Part shown: piece by piece, positions 9,395 through 17,690 of the stretch
How the letters are laid out: each line of letters opens with the position of its first letter
Numbering within the stretch: the stretch's first letter is position 1
The notes under the pieces: model-generated
The model's database searches: none
What the model was told of the DNA's origin: nothing
Seen by the model: the letters and a program-made list of their open reading frames with translations, nothing else
Translations under genes and position numbers: made by a program
Assembly: GCA_944387495.1 (NCBI GenBank)
Contig: CALXFD010000008.1
Span: 1-58,093 of the forward strand
Direction of reading: 5' to 3'
DNA length: 58,093 bases
Source of the DNA: an uncultured Clostridia bacterium
GTDB taxonomy: Bacteria > Bacillota > Clostridia > TANB77 > CAG-508

Positions 9395-9910
9395 ATGGAT
9401 TATATAATTGAATTTTTAAGGACAGATAATTTTTTAGTAATATTATCTATAATTAGTATATTATTATTAATAGGATTTATAGTAATGATAGTAAGATTAA
9501 ATAAAATAAATAAAAGATATAAACAATTTTTAGACAAATTAGGAAATGGACAAAATATTGAAGAAGACTTAGAAAATTATATGTACAGAGTAGAAAGAGT
9601 AGAAAAACAAAATGCAGAAATATCAAACTATGTAAAAAATCTAGACCAAGATTTAACAAAATGTATTCAAAAAGTAGGAATAGTTAGATACAATGCTTTT
9701 AAAGATACAGGTAGTGATTTAAGTTTTACTCTTGCTTTATTAGATGAAAAGAATAATGGTGTAGTTTTAAATGGTATTTATTCGAGAGAAATGTCTAATA
9801 TTTATGCAAAACCAGTAGAAAATGGAAAATCTACATATACTATTTCTGAGGAAGAAGGTTTGGCTATAAAGAAGGCTATGGAGAGTAATGAGACTTATAG
9901 GATGAAATAA
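9395..9910 (+). CDS. DUF4446 family membrane-anchored protein
   Basis: This is a 171-residue protein with one N-terminal membrane segment (about 15-34, FLVILSIISILLLIGFIVMI), a short predicted coiled coil (about 40-85) and a compact C-terminal domain with KVGIVRYNAFKDTGSDLSFTL. That last motif matches DUF4446 proteins, which commonly follow parB in Clostridia. Their function is not established. The location suggests a chromosome- or envelope-linked role, but that is inference. Confidence 0.8.
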   Translation: MDYIIEFLRTDNFLVILSIISILLLIGFIVMIVRLNKINKRYKQFLDKLGNGQNIEEDLENYMYRVERVEKQNAEISNYVKNLDQDLTKCIQKVGIVRYNAFKDTGSDLSFTLALLDEKNNGVVLNGIYSREMSNIYAKPVENGKSTYTISEEEGLAIKKAMESNETYRMK

Positions 9911-9939
9911 TTGAAAATAATGAAAAAATGTGGTAAAAT
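9911..9939 (+). promoter_or_regulatory. Promoter for small membrane protein gene 9980-10183
   Basis: TTGAAA (9911-9916), a 17-bp spacer and TAAAAT (9934-9939). It starts right after the preceding stop codon. The spacing and both hexamers match the promoter of the next small gene (10238-10266). Confidence 0.6.
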
Positions 9940-9979
9940 AAATATGTAAACTTAAAACATATACAGTTAAGGAGGAAAT

Positions 9980-10183
9980 ATGTTTAGCGTAATTTTTGGA
10001 ATTATCGAATTAATTTTCAACCTTATTCCAATAATATTGTGGATTGTCACAATATTAGGAATAATTAGCGGAGTGCTAACGATAATAGCATCATTCCTCG
10101 ACCGGAAAATTGGTGGTATCATTTCTGGTATAGGCTTAATCCTTTTAGGGATTGTATTTGTGCAACTTCTAAGAGGAGCTTAA
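9980..10183 (+). CDS. Small hydrophobic membrane protein, unknown function
   Basis: This 67-residue protein is almost entirely hydrophobic, with two or three membrane segments (about 4-25, 26-43, 49-65) and a short charged turn, LDRKIGG. AAGGAGG precedes the ATG. It has its own promoter and terminator, so it is a monocistronic unit. A second tiny membrane protein with the same promoter type follows. No family is recognised. It uses one CGG arginine codon, otherwise rare here. Confidence 0.7.
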   Translation: MFSVIFGIIELIFNLIPIILWIVTILGIISGVLTIIASFLDRKIGGIISGIGLILLGIVFVQLLRGA

Positions 10184-10191
10184 CAAGAAGG

Positions 10192-10232
10192 AAAGAGAGA
10201 ATTTCTGAAATGAGGTTCTCTCTTTTCTTTTT
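10192..10232 (+). terminator. Terminator after 9980-10183
   Basis: AAAGAGAGAA (10192-10201) pairs with TTCTCTCTTT (10216-10225), followed by CTTTTT. It separates the two small membrane protein genes. Confidence 0.8.
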
Positions 10233-10237
10233 AATAA

Positions 10238-10266
10238 TTGAAAATATGTAAAAAAAGTGTTAAAAT
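10238..10266 (+). promoter_or_regulatory. Promoter for small membrane protein gene 10309-10488
   Basis: TTGAAA (10238-10243), 17 bp, TAAAAT (10261-10266). A short CACTT/AAGTG stem follows in the leader before the AGGAGG ribosome site. Confidence 0.55.
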
Positions 10267-10308
10267 TAAAAAAACACTTAAACAAGTGAATAGAAACAGG
10301 AGGATAAA

Positions 10309-10488
10309 ATGACATCAGGAGTAACAAGTTTATTTATGGGGCTAATAGAGCTAGGAATTGCAGTTTTGTTAATGTTAATAATAGCAGTAATAATGATTTC
10401 TTTTTTTACAAAACTAGCAGAACGGAAACCTAAAATTTTTGCAATTGTAATATCTGTTGTATTAGTGTCAATGATTATAGCCCTCTAG
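10309..10488 (+). CDS. Small membrane protein, 59 residues, unknown function
   Basis: The product is MTSGVTSLFMGLIELGIAVL followed by a second hydrophobic block (about 42-58), with the charged turn KLAERKPK between them: a two-span hairpin. CAGGAGG precedes the ATG. The arrangement (own promoter, own terminator) and topology parallel the gene just upstream, so the two may be distant relatives. No family recognised. Confidence 0.65.
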   Translation: MTSGVTSLFMGLIELGIAVLLMLIIAVIMISFFTKLAERKPKIFAIVISVVLVSMIIAL

Positions 10489-10493
10489 CATGC

Positions 10494-10524
10494 AAAGAAA
10501 GCTCTCTTTTGAGCTTTCTTTTCT
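10494..10524 (+). terminator. Terminator after 10309-10488
   Basis: AAAGAAAGCTC pairs with GAGCTTTCTTT around TCTTTT (10494-10522). It lies six bases after the stop codon. Confidence 0.85.
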
Positions 10525-10557
10525 ATAAAATAAAATGAAAAAAATTTTTAATAAGTA

Positions 10558-10587
10558 TTGACAAATATTAGATTTATATGTTAAGAT
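10558..10587 (+). promoter_or_regulatory. Promoter of tRNA-Ser(TGA)
   Basis: TTGACA (10558-10563) and TAAGAT (10582-10587), 18 bp apart, 20 bp ahead of the tRNA. Before the element inserted, it would also have served tRNA-Ser(GCT), now at 26929. Confidence 0.7.
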
Positions 10588-10607
10588 AAAAAATGTCTTA
10601 GGCACAT

Positions 10608-10701
<94 letters not shown>

Positions 10702-10705
10702 TAAT

Positions 10706-10756
10706 AATACCTTGTAAATATTGAAATATCAATAATTGCAAGGTATTTTACTTTTT
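10706..10756 (+). terminator. Terminator just inside attL
   Basis: AATACCTTG (10706-10714) pairs with CAAGGTATT (10739-10747), with an inner TATTGA/TCAATA stem, followed by TTACTTTTT. It would stop transcripts from the tRNA promoter before they enter the convergent integrase gene. Confidence 0.7.
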
Positions 10757-10758
10757 AA

Positions 10759-10782
10759 AGTAATGCAATAGTAATGCAGTAG
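10759..10782 (+). repeat. Left integrase arm-type sites (two tandem TAATGCARTAG)
   Basis: AGTAATGCAATAGTAATGCAGTAG contains two direct copies of TAATGCARTAG between attL and the integrase stop. A nearly identical pair is at 26729-26753 near attR, the arrangement expected for arm-type integrase binding sites. Confidence 0.65.
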
Positions 10783-10787
10783 ACTTT

Positions 10788-11963
10788 TTAGTTTATCTTT
10801 TTAAGTTCTTGTTCTAAAAATTCAGGAGTTAAAGTAGTGTAAACATTATCTGTTATTTTACTTCCTTCTACGTGTCCTACTAAATATTGAATTGCTTTCA
10901 TATCCATTCCAGATTTTCTCATTTCAGTTATTCTAGTATGTCTTAAAATGTGAGTGCTAAATCTTTTTGAGGTTATTTTATATTTTTCATTTATTCTTTT
11001 TAGCCAAGAATTTATTTCAGAATAAGAAATAAAAGTATTCTTTTCATAGTCCCAAAATAGTAAGCCGTATATATTTGTAACATTATTATTAATCTGTTTT
11101 TTTACGATTTGTAGTACATTATTATTCATAATTATAATTCGTTTTCCGTGGTCTATACCTGTCTTTTTATCATAAGTTTTTGTGTGTTCACCTAAAATTG
11201 TTTTTCCATTATTATCACTTGTAAGAGTGTTATGTATTAGCATTGTTTTTTTATTTAAGTCTATATCACTTACGGAACGGGCTAATACTTCGCCTATTCG
11301 CATTCCTGTTTCAAGTTGTAATTTTACAATATCTCTATATTTATGATTTTTTTCTTTGCTATCTAAAATCAAATTTAACTTATTTAATTCTTTTTCATCT
11401 AAAGCTTCAATTTGTATAGTTTCTTTTTCAGAGATTGGTTTTGATAATGTTTCTTCTTCCATTATATTAAAATTTATTTTTCGCCTAGAATAAGCTAATT
11501 TAAACCCTTTTTTTAATAAAGCCCAGATTTTATCAACAACACTTTGACTATATCTTCTAATAAATATTTTATCTTTTTCAATATCTTCAATACTAACTTT
11601 TTGAATTGGTTTGTAAATAAAATCCTTGCAAGTATCTTCTATTTCTTTTAAAGTTTCCTTGTCCTTTCTAAAACTATTATCAGAAGTGATACCATCAATA
11701 TGTTTTTGATTAATATGTTGTTCTAAAATCTCATACAAAGTTTCATTACTTTTTCCAATATAACTTCCTTCATTAAGGCTATTAATAATTTTAGTAAATC
11801 TTTTCTTGAAGTCAGTTTTCTTTTCCTTTTTCTTTTGGTAGACTGATTTTCTTTTGCCGTCTACAACATATTGTCCTATTAAAAGCCCTGTTTTTTTGTT
11901 GATGTAAATAGTTCCTTCTCCGTTTCCTTTTTCCTTGTTTTTTTGTGTCCTTACTTTTTCCAT
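10788..11963 (-). CDS. int: Tyrosine recombinase integrase of the element
   Basis: A 391-residue phage-type integrase. The N-terminus is lysine-rich with an AP2-like/arm-binding region (GEGTIYINKKTGLLIGQYV). A SAM-like core-binding domain occupies about 65-170. The catalytic domain has TGMRIGEVLARS (first Arg), HILRHTRITEM (His-x-x-Arg), YLVGH (His) and the nucleophile in NVYTTLTPEF near the C-terminus. All active-site positions look intact. The start follows AGAGGAGG. The gene points toward attL and the tRNA, the normal arrangement. It is probably what excises and integrates the 10685-26877 element. Confidence 0.95.
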   Translation of the reverse strand: MEKVRTQKNKEKGNGEGTIYINKKTGLLIGQYVVDGKRKSVYQKKKEKKTDFKKRFTKIINSLNEGSYIGKSNETLYEILEQHINQKHIDGITSDNSFRKDKETLKEIEDTCKDFIYKPIQKVSIEDIEKDKIFIRRYSQSVVDKIWALLKKGFKLAYSRRKINFNIMEEETLSKPISEKETIQIEALDEKELNKLNLILDSKEKNHKYRDIVKLQLETGMRIGEVLARSVSDIDLNKKTMLIHNTLTSDNNGKTILGEHTKTYDKKTGIDHGKRIIIMNNNVLQIVKKQINNNVTNIYGLLFWDYEKNTFISYSEINSWLKRINEKYKITSKRFSTHILRHTRITEMRKSGMDMKAIQYLVGHVEGSKITDNVYTTLTPEFLEQELKKIN

Positions 11964-12064
11964 AATAAAATTCCTCCTCTAAAATAAATTTTTTAACCGA
12001 CTTGAAGGAATTTAAAAAATGTTATATAATTAATGTAATCATTCCTTGCGAGTGGTTAGTTGAT

Positions 12065-12105
12065 AGGCAATGCAGATATGTTTTCCAGACCGTACTGCAT
12101 TGCTT
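12065..12105. repeat. Inverted repeat between integrase and repressor genes
   Basis: AGGCAATGCAG (12065-12075) faces CTGCATTGCTT (12095-12105). No T-tract follows on either strand, so a terminator is not obvious. The arm GCAATGCAGTA resembles the arm-type sites (GTAATGCAGTA) near attL and attR, so this may be another integrase or excisionase site. Confidence 0.5.
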
Positions 12106-12130
12106 ATATATTTATATAAAATAGCTAAAG

Positions 12131-13108
12131 CTATGATATATCATAATTTCTATTAAAATAATTTATTTGTATATCTATTGGAATACCCAATATTTTTAAG
12201 TTCATATCTTTTTGTTTTTTTGTACTACAAATATCAAAATTTTCAGCATTTTTATAAATTATAATATGATTTTTGTCGTGCTTGTTTAAAGTAACAATTT
12301 GTAATGTACCGTTCATAGAAACTAAAACATCTGTTCCAAAAATAACATTGTTTTGTTCTTTAAAAGTTACTACATCATCCCTTTGAAATCTAGTTGTATA
12401 GCTTTGACCTTCTATTAATAATGCAAAAAGTTTAGTTTTAGATTTTTGGTATTCTTGTGGATAATATAGGTATCCTTCAACTGTTAAATGAGCATATAAT
12501 TCTGGAAAAAACTTCCCAGAAGGTGTTTCTTTGTAGATTGTAATAAAATTTTGATGAAGTATATCTTCCACATTTAATTTTTGTAAAATCTTTTTTATTG
12601 TTTCTGAAAAATTTTCTTGTATAAATTTTGAGGTTTCAGACATAAGGATAACATTTTTTTTGCCTTTTTTTTGGTATATTTCATTTTTAAAAAAATCAAA
12701 TAATAAAACTTCTATTTTTGATAAGCAAGTTTTAACCTTTTCTTTATCAATATAAGAATTAGGAACAATAAAACTCTCAAAGTCGCTATAATCACCATTA
12801 TTACAGTAAAATTCTAATAATTTATCTAATACAAATTTTAATTCATCTTTATTTAAGTTCATATCAAACAGAAGTTTTGAAATATCATTTTTTAACACTT
12901 CATCAGGAGTAGTGCCAATTAACTCATTCCACGTAAGATTAAATAAATTACATAAAACTAATTTTTTCTTATCGGATGGGATTTTCAGCCCTCTTTCGTA
13001 GAACGAAATCATACTAACATTAACACCTAATTTATCGGCAAGTTGTTTCCTAGACCAACCTTTTTTCTTTCTATTAATCTCAATAGTTTTTCCAATATTA
13101 TTTTTCAT
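12131..13108 (-). CDS. Phage-type repressor: XRE HTH plus S24-like C-terminal domain
   Basis: 325 residues from the preferred ATG at 13108, which has AGGAGAGG upstream; an in-frame ATG lies 30 codons further upstream but would overlap the operators. The N-terminal XRE helix-turn-helix includes NRKKKGWSRKQLADKLGVNV. A helical middle follows. The last 120 residues resemble a LexA/CI S24 fold (LFALLIEGQSY, FQRDDVV). The serine position is kept (GQSY instead of GDSM), but the usual lysine seems replaced (GTLQIVTL), so self-cleavage is doubtful. It is expected to repress the divergent early genes and itself. Confidence 0.85.
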   Translation of the reverse strand: MKNNIGKTIEINRKKKGWSRKQLADKLGVNVSMISFYERGLKIPSDKKKLVLCNLFNLTWNELIGTTPDEVLKNDISKLLFDMNLNKDELKFVLDKLLEFYCNNGDYSDFESFIVPNSYIDKEKVKTCLSKIEVLLFDFFKNEIYQKKGKKNVILMSETSKFIQENFSETIKKILQKLNVEDILHQNFITIYKETPSGKFFPELYAHLTVEGYLYYPQEYQKSKTKLFALLIEGQSYTTRFQRDDVVTFKEQNNVIFGTDVLVSMNGTLQIVTLNKHDKNHIIIYKNAENFDICSTKKQKDMNLKILGIPIDIQINYFNRNYDIS

Positions 13109-13127
13109 TTTCAACCTCTCCTGATAT

Positions 13128-13156
13128 ATTATATAATACTGAAAGTAACAAGTCAA
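13128..13156 (-). promoter_or_regulatory. Repressor promoter with operator in the spacer
   Basis: On the minus strand TTGACT (complement of 13151-13156), a 17-bp spacer and TATAAT (complement of 13128-13133). An operator-like half-palindrome, TACTGAAAGTAAC (13137-13149), lies inside the spacer, predicting autorepression. Confidence 0.75.
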
Positions 13157-13170
13157 GTACCTTTTAAAAA

Positions 13171-13240
13171 ATGTTACTTTCGGTATTGATTTTTTCAAAA
13201 AAACCTGTTATAATAAGAACAATGTTACCGAAAGTAACAT
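13171..13240 (+). promoter_or_regulatory. Divergent early promoter with two operators
   Basis: TTGATT (13186-13191) and TATAAT (13209-13214) are 17 bp apart, with an extended TG at 13206-13207. Operator ATGTTACTTTCGGTAT (13171-13186) touches the -35. Operator ATGTTACCGAAAGTAACAT (13222-13240) is a perfect 19-bp palindrome just past the -10. With the site in the repressor promoter, there are three sites of consensus GTTAC-N5-GTAAC, as in lysogeny switches. Confidence 0.82.
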
Positions 13241-13256
13241 TAGAAAGGAACGCGAA

Positions 13257-13364
13257 ATGAAGGAAAATAAACTAATAGAAAGATTAGATGATTTTTATAG
13301 TAAAGCAATTTTTATATTAAAAATAAAGATAAAAAATAAAAAATATGATATAAAAATTCTTTAA
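13257..13364 (+). CDS. Tiny first gene of the early operon, 35 residues
   Basis: The frame reads MKENKLIERLDDFYSKAIFI followed by a lysine-rich tail. AGAAAGGA precedes the ATG at weak spacing. It is the first open frame after the early promoter. It is basic, without recognisable family. Its 3' end runs straight into a hairpin (13367-13389), so it could act as a leader peptide or simply be an untranslated leader. Confidence 0.4.
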   Translation: MKENKLIERLDDFYSKAIFILKIKIKNKKYDIKIL

Positions 13365-13366
13365 TT

Positions 13367-13397
13367 GTATCTTGTGTTATTAAAGATACGTACAGCA
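13367..13397 (+). promoter_or_regulatory. Leader hairpin, copy 1
   Basis: GTATCTTGTGTTATTAAAGATAC (13367-13389) forms a GTATCT/AGATAC stem and is followed by GTACAGCA. A copy with the same stem and trailing CAGCA lies at 13668-13700 before the next gene. Each sits about 35-45 bases before a start codon. Confidence 0.6.
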
Positions 13398-13434
13398 GAG
13401 TGATAGAAAATTAAGATAGAAAGGGGCTTAAAAG

Positions 13435-13653
13435 ATGGCAGATGAAATTATAGAAGATGTTGTTCAAGAAGAACAAGAAAATGATGATGTAATTATGTAT
13501 GATTACAAAAAAATCAGTGATTTATTCAGAATTAATGAAAATAAAGCAGGGGACTTCTTGAAGAAGTTCGGAGTAAAAGTGGGACACTGGCAGATTGAGA
13601 AGGGTAGTTTGTTAGAAGTTCTAAGGGAGCATAAAGGAGAAAAACTAATTTAA
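13435..13653 (+). CDS. Small acidic HTH-like protein, unknown function
   Basis: A 72-residue protein. The first 20 residues are strongly acidic (MADEIIEDVVQEEQENDD). The rest looks like a small winged or excisionase-type helix-turn-helix (YKKISDLFRINENKAGDF ... GHWQIEKGSLLEVL). An AAAGGGG ribosome site precedes it. Its place just after the integrase-repressor switch fits an excisionase or early regulator, but no family motif settles it. Confidence 0.6.
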   Translation: MADEIIEDVVQEEQENDDVIMYDYKKISDLFRINENKAGDFLKKFGVKVGHWQIEKGSLLEVLREHKGEKLI

Positions 13654-13667
13654 AATAGTATAGATAG

Positions 13668-13700
13668 GTATCTTGTAAATTGTTAAAGATACATTCAGCA
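13668..13700 (+). promoter_or_regulatory. Leader hairpin, copy 2
   Basis: GTATCTTGTAAATTGTTAAAGATAC (13668-13692) followed by ATTCAGCA: the same stem, first loop bases and trailing CAGCA as copy 1. It lies between the 72-residue gene and the DnaB-like gene. Confidence 0.6.
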
Positions 13701-13734
13701 TTAAATAAAATAATAAAGAAAGAAGGAAAATGTT

Positions 13735-15516
13735 ATGTATAAAAAGATAAACGAAGAGGAATTAAAAAAGATAGAAGAAATGGAAAATGATAGTAATGTA
13801 AAAAGCTATTGCAAAGGAAAATTACTAGAAATAGTACAAAATCATTTTGAAAATGAAAAAGATTTTAAAAATTGGATTTATGATTTATATGACCGTAGAT
13901 TTGAAAATAGCAATAATCCAATAGACAAAGAAAAATATTATGAAGGAATGACAAAAAGAATTAGTGATTTTCAAGAACAAAACAGAAAACTTAAAACAAT
14001 AAAAACAGAAATAGATGATTTTAAGAAAAATAAGAAAAATTTAATAACAGAAGAAGAAATAGAAGAATTTTTAGAAGAATTAGAGTTAAAAGATAATTCT
14101 TTAAGAGATTTAACAGACATAGAAGATGAAACAAAATTTATAGCAGGATTAATTAAAAGCAAAAGTGCTAGAAATAAATATTTATTTAATAATAAAAGCA
14201 TAAATTATTTGTTTAATGTCAAAAGAATGTCAGAAATTTATACACTTCTAAAAGAAATTGATGTTGATTATGAAGATTTGTCAGAGAACTTAATAAAAAG
14301 AGGTTTTACTTCTCACGAGCTAGAATGTATTTTTGCAATAAAAAAAGAAGATGACAGAACTATTGAAGATATTTATTCTAATTTAAAAAAATATGTAGAA
14401 TTAAGAAAATATGACAGATATGACAATGAAAATGAAATAACAGATTTTTTAATAGAAGTATGCAATTCTGATAACTTTTGTAATTTGACAGTAGAAGATT
14501 TAATGGATTATTTAGATACATTTTTAGTGGAAAAAGAAGGTGGAAGAAAATATGTTTTAAAAGAAGGATATAATCACGTAAAATTACCTATAAATTATAA
14601 CATAGAAGAATATTTTAACAATAGAGAAGAACAAATGACAGAAAATGTAGATATGCCTTATAACATACTGAATAGATGTATTAATGGCTTTAGAATGGGA
14701 CAACTATTAGGAGTTGGTATGCTTTCAAATGCAGGAAAGACAAGATTTCTAGTAAATTTAGTTGTTTACTTGATATTTATAACAAACCAAAAAGTTCTTT
14801 TAATTTTAAATGAAACAACAATAGAAGATTTTTTAATGTGTTTAGTTACAACTGTTTGGAATAATACAGATTTAGAAAATAAATATGATTTAAGCTCAAA
14901 GAAAGAAAAAGAAATTAGAAACATAAGAAATTTAGAAAAACAGGAAGATAAAGATTTTTCAAGTTTTTTACTTGAAATACAAGAAAAAATTAATGAAAAT
15001 CTAGTGTTACAAATAACAGACAACTACACAGATGAAGATTTAGAGAATATGATTATAAAATCGCACTATGAAAAAGGTATAAGTTACGTGTTTTATGATA
15101 CTTTAAAAGCAAATTTACAATCTACAAACACAACAGATGATTTATCAAAAACAGCAACTAAACTTTCAGAAATAGTAAAAAAACTAAGGATTTTTATGTG
15201 TGTTTCATTTCAATTGACAGATGAGAGCATAAAATGTAGCCCAGAAAATTTAGAAAGATTGAATATAGCTAATTCTAAGCAAATTTTCAGAGTGATGGAT
15301 ACAGTATTATTATTTAAAGAAATAAACAAAAAAGATTATAGTAAATATACATATATGAAATATAAAGCAGATGAAAGTAATTTACTAGAAAAAAATAAAA
15401 AATATTACTTTTGTAAATTAGCAAAAAATAGAATTGGTGCAAAACCAGATTTAATTTTTGAAGTAAATTTGGATTTTAATTGTTGGAAAGAGCAAGGAAT
15501 AGCGGTCTTGCACTAA
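13735..15516 (+). CDS. DnaB-like RecA-fold ATPase, probable replicative helicase of the element
   Basis: 593 residues. The N-terminal half (1-290) is helical, acidic and coiled-coil rich. The C-terminal half is a RecA-like ATPase. The lead-in RCINGFRMGQLLGVG followed by Walker A GMLSNAGKTRF (about 328-338) is the pattern seen in DnaB-type helicases. A Walker-B-like strand occurs in GISYVFYDTLKAN and a sensor-type stretch in FMCVSFQLTDES. AAGGAAAA precedes the ATG. It is followed at 21 bp by the helicase-like gene. Together they look like a replication module. A relative lacking helicase activity, for example a loader, cannot be excluded. Confidence 0.7.
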   Translation: MYKKINEEELKKIEEMENDSNVKSYCKGKLLEIVQNHFENEKDFKNWIYDLYDRRFENSNNPIDKEKYYEGMTKRISDFQEQNRKLKTIKTEIDDFKKNKKNLITEEEIEEFLEELELKDNSLRDLTDIEDETKFIAGLIKSKSARNKYLFNNKSINYLFNVKRMSEIYTLLKEIDVDYEDLSENLIKRGFTSHELECIFAIKKEDDRTIEDIYSNLKKYVELRKYDRYDNENEITDFLIEVCNSDNFCNLTVEDLMDYLDTFLVEKEGGRKYVLKEGYNHVKLPINYNIEEYFNNREEQMTENVDMPYNILNRCINGFRMGQLLGVGMLSNAGKTRFLVNLVVYLIFITNQKVLLILNETTIEDFLMCLVTTVWNNTDLENKYDLSSKKEKEIRNIRNLEKQEDKDFSSFLLEIQEKINENLVLQITDNYTDEDLENMIIKSHYEKGISYVFYDTLKANLQSTNTTDDLSKTATKLSEIVKKLRIFMCVSFQLTDESIKCSPENLERLNIANSKQIFRVMDTVLLFKEINKKDYSKYTYMKYKADESNLLEKNKKYYFCKLAKNRIGAKPDLIFEVNLDFNCWKEQGIAVLH

Positions 15517-15537
15517 TGAAAAAGGAGTTGTAGAAAA

Positions 15538-17572
15538 GTGAACTTTTTAGAATTAAAAGACAATAGCAAAAAAGTTTTAGAAGGACTAGAAAAACAAACA
15601 AAAAGAAAAATAGGAAAGCACGATGAAGGAGAAAGAGAAAGACAAGAAGATTTGCTTATAGACCAAATATCTCATAATGTTTTAGATATAGAAGGAAAAA
15701 TAGCAGTATTCAACAATGAATGTTCCTTTCGGCAAAACATATATAGCCTTAAAAGGAGCAATTAAATATATTGCAGAGAGTGAAAAAAAATATTTTGACG
15801 GAATGTTATTTTGTTGTGAAAGAATAGAAGAGTGCGAAATAAATGCAGACATAATAAATGGCTGGTTTAAAAAGTTTACTGAAATTAAAGAAAATGTAGC
15901 TATTGCAATAGAGCCAGCCGAAATGTCAAAAAAAGATATAAAAGAAATTTTAGAAAAATATTCTTTTGTATTTATAACTCACGCGAAATACAGAAAACTC
16001 ATAATAAATGAACTAGATAGAGAAATATATACTAAAAATAGAGGCTTACTTATTATAGATGAGTACATAGATTTAGTACAACCTATCGAATTTAGCAAGA
16101 CATATAATGCTTTATTAGAAAAAGATGTAAAAATATTGGGTGGAAATAAGGCTTTAGAACTTTATAAACAAATTGTAAGAGAATTAAATAATGAAATATT
16201 TAGATTAGATGAAATAAGAGATGAGTATTTACAAAGTAGAAATAGCAAAAAAAGACCACCTAAGTTTTGCTTTTTTAATGCCAAAACAAAAAGTAAAAAA
16301 ATAGAAGGTTTAATAATAGACTTGTGTAATATTATAAAAAATAATTCTAAGGACGTAAAACTATTAGAATATCAAAAAAACAATGATTGGGTTAGCATAT
16401 TTGATAAAATAAAAGAGCTAAAGAATTTCTTTTTAGGCACGGCAGTAGCGGTATATGGAAAAAATAAACATACAAATAGAAACGAACAATTAATATATGT
16501 TCCCACATATTATTTAAGTCCGTTTCTTTTAGAGAATAGCATATTGTTGGATGCTTCAGCAGAGCTAAATTTAACATATAAATATCAATCAAAAATTTAT
16601 CAGCTAGTTCCACAAAAAAAGATATTTGACCATTCAAATTACACAATAACAGTATTACATATAAATGGTACAAAATATGCTCAAGAAAATAAATACGAAG
16701 ATTATAAAGGAGCATCAAGAAAAATAATAAAAGAACTAAGAAATGAAAAAGAAGGAAAATTTGAAAAAACATTAGTAGTAACAAATAAAGAAAACTGTAT
16801 AAATTCAAAAGGAGAACAAGTTTATATTTATCAAAATCACGATGAAGAAAATTTTGTAACATATTATGAACTTTTGAAAAGCAATAATCTTTATAAAGAC
16901 TTCCAAAATTGTTTTTTGGAAACATTGTATATGCCTCCTCCTCATCTATGTATTTTAAAGTATTTATTTTTTACTAGAAGAAAAGTAAAAAATGGAGAGC
17001 TAAATACAGAATTTTTTAATTATCACTATGCAGGTAAAAATGTGGGAAGATTTAGAGATGACACATTAGAAGAAATTAGAAAATTTGAAATTGCAAATTG
17101 GAGTTATCAGGCAATAAAAAGAATTGACAGAGATAGATTAAAACCAAATTGTAAAATTGTTTGGAATTGTCATTACAACGATGTAATATATCTTGTAAAA
17201 GATATGATGAAATGGTGCAAAATTACAGATAATCCAAAGTTTCAGGGATATTATAAAATAAAGCCTAAAGAAATAAGTGATAATTCTTTATTAGGAAAAC
17301 TAAAATCATTATGTACATATATATTAAATTATGGTATTCCAAAAGATTTAGAAAATAAAGCAAAAAGAGAAAACAATGTAATTATTTTTAAGAAAAAAGA
17401 TATTTCAGAATATCTAAATATTAAAAGTTCAGCTTTATCAAGACTTCTAAAAGATGTAAGATTTATAGAATATGCAAAACTTAATAATATTTGTTATACT
17501 ATATCTAAAGAAGAAGGAATAAATATAGATAAGCTAAATTGCAACAATCGAGAAATAAAATTTATTATTTAA
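15538..17572 (+). CDS. Helicase-like P-loop protein split by a +1 frameshift
   Basis: Two overlapping frames together give one plausible protein of about 677 residues. The first starts with GTG 15538 and runs to 15765 if unshifted. The second holds FGKTYIALKGAIKYIAES and continues to 17572. Skipping C15730 (TTT-C-GGC) joins them as FNNECSFGKTYIAL, completing a Walker A loop. The second frame has no ribosome site and a stop at 15701, so it is unlikely to start alone. Walker B is LLIIDEYIDL (about 60 residues downstream of FITHAKYRKL). C-terminal YHYAGKNVGRFRDD and NWSYQAIKRIDRD resemble late SF2-type helicase motifs. Probable DNA replication helicase of the element. Confidence 0.65.
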
Positions 17573-17624
17573 AAAGTTAACATATTATTATATATATAAT
17601 AGAAAATTGTTAACTTTTTCATTT
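17571..17624 (+). terminator. Terminator after the helicase-like gene
   Basis: AAAAAGTTAACA pairs with TGTTAACTTTTT around an AT loop (17571-17619), followed by CATTTTT. It begins inside the stop codon. Confidence 0.75.
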
Positions 17625-17658
17625 TTAAAAATTAGAATAAGCAATTAAATAAAATAAA

Positions 17659-17690
17659 GGGGGCTAGGCACGGCAAATGCCGTAGCCCCC
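17659..17690. repeat. Compact GC-rich hairpin
   Basis: GGGGGCTA (17659-17666) pairs with TAGCCCCC (17683-17690). Inside, CGGCA/TGCCG forms a second stem with a bulged GGCA. It is by far the most stable structure in an AT-rich tract and has no T-tract, so it may be something other than a terminator, such as a replication or transfer signal. Confidence 0.8.
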
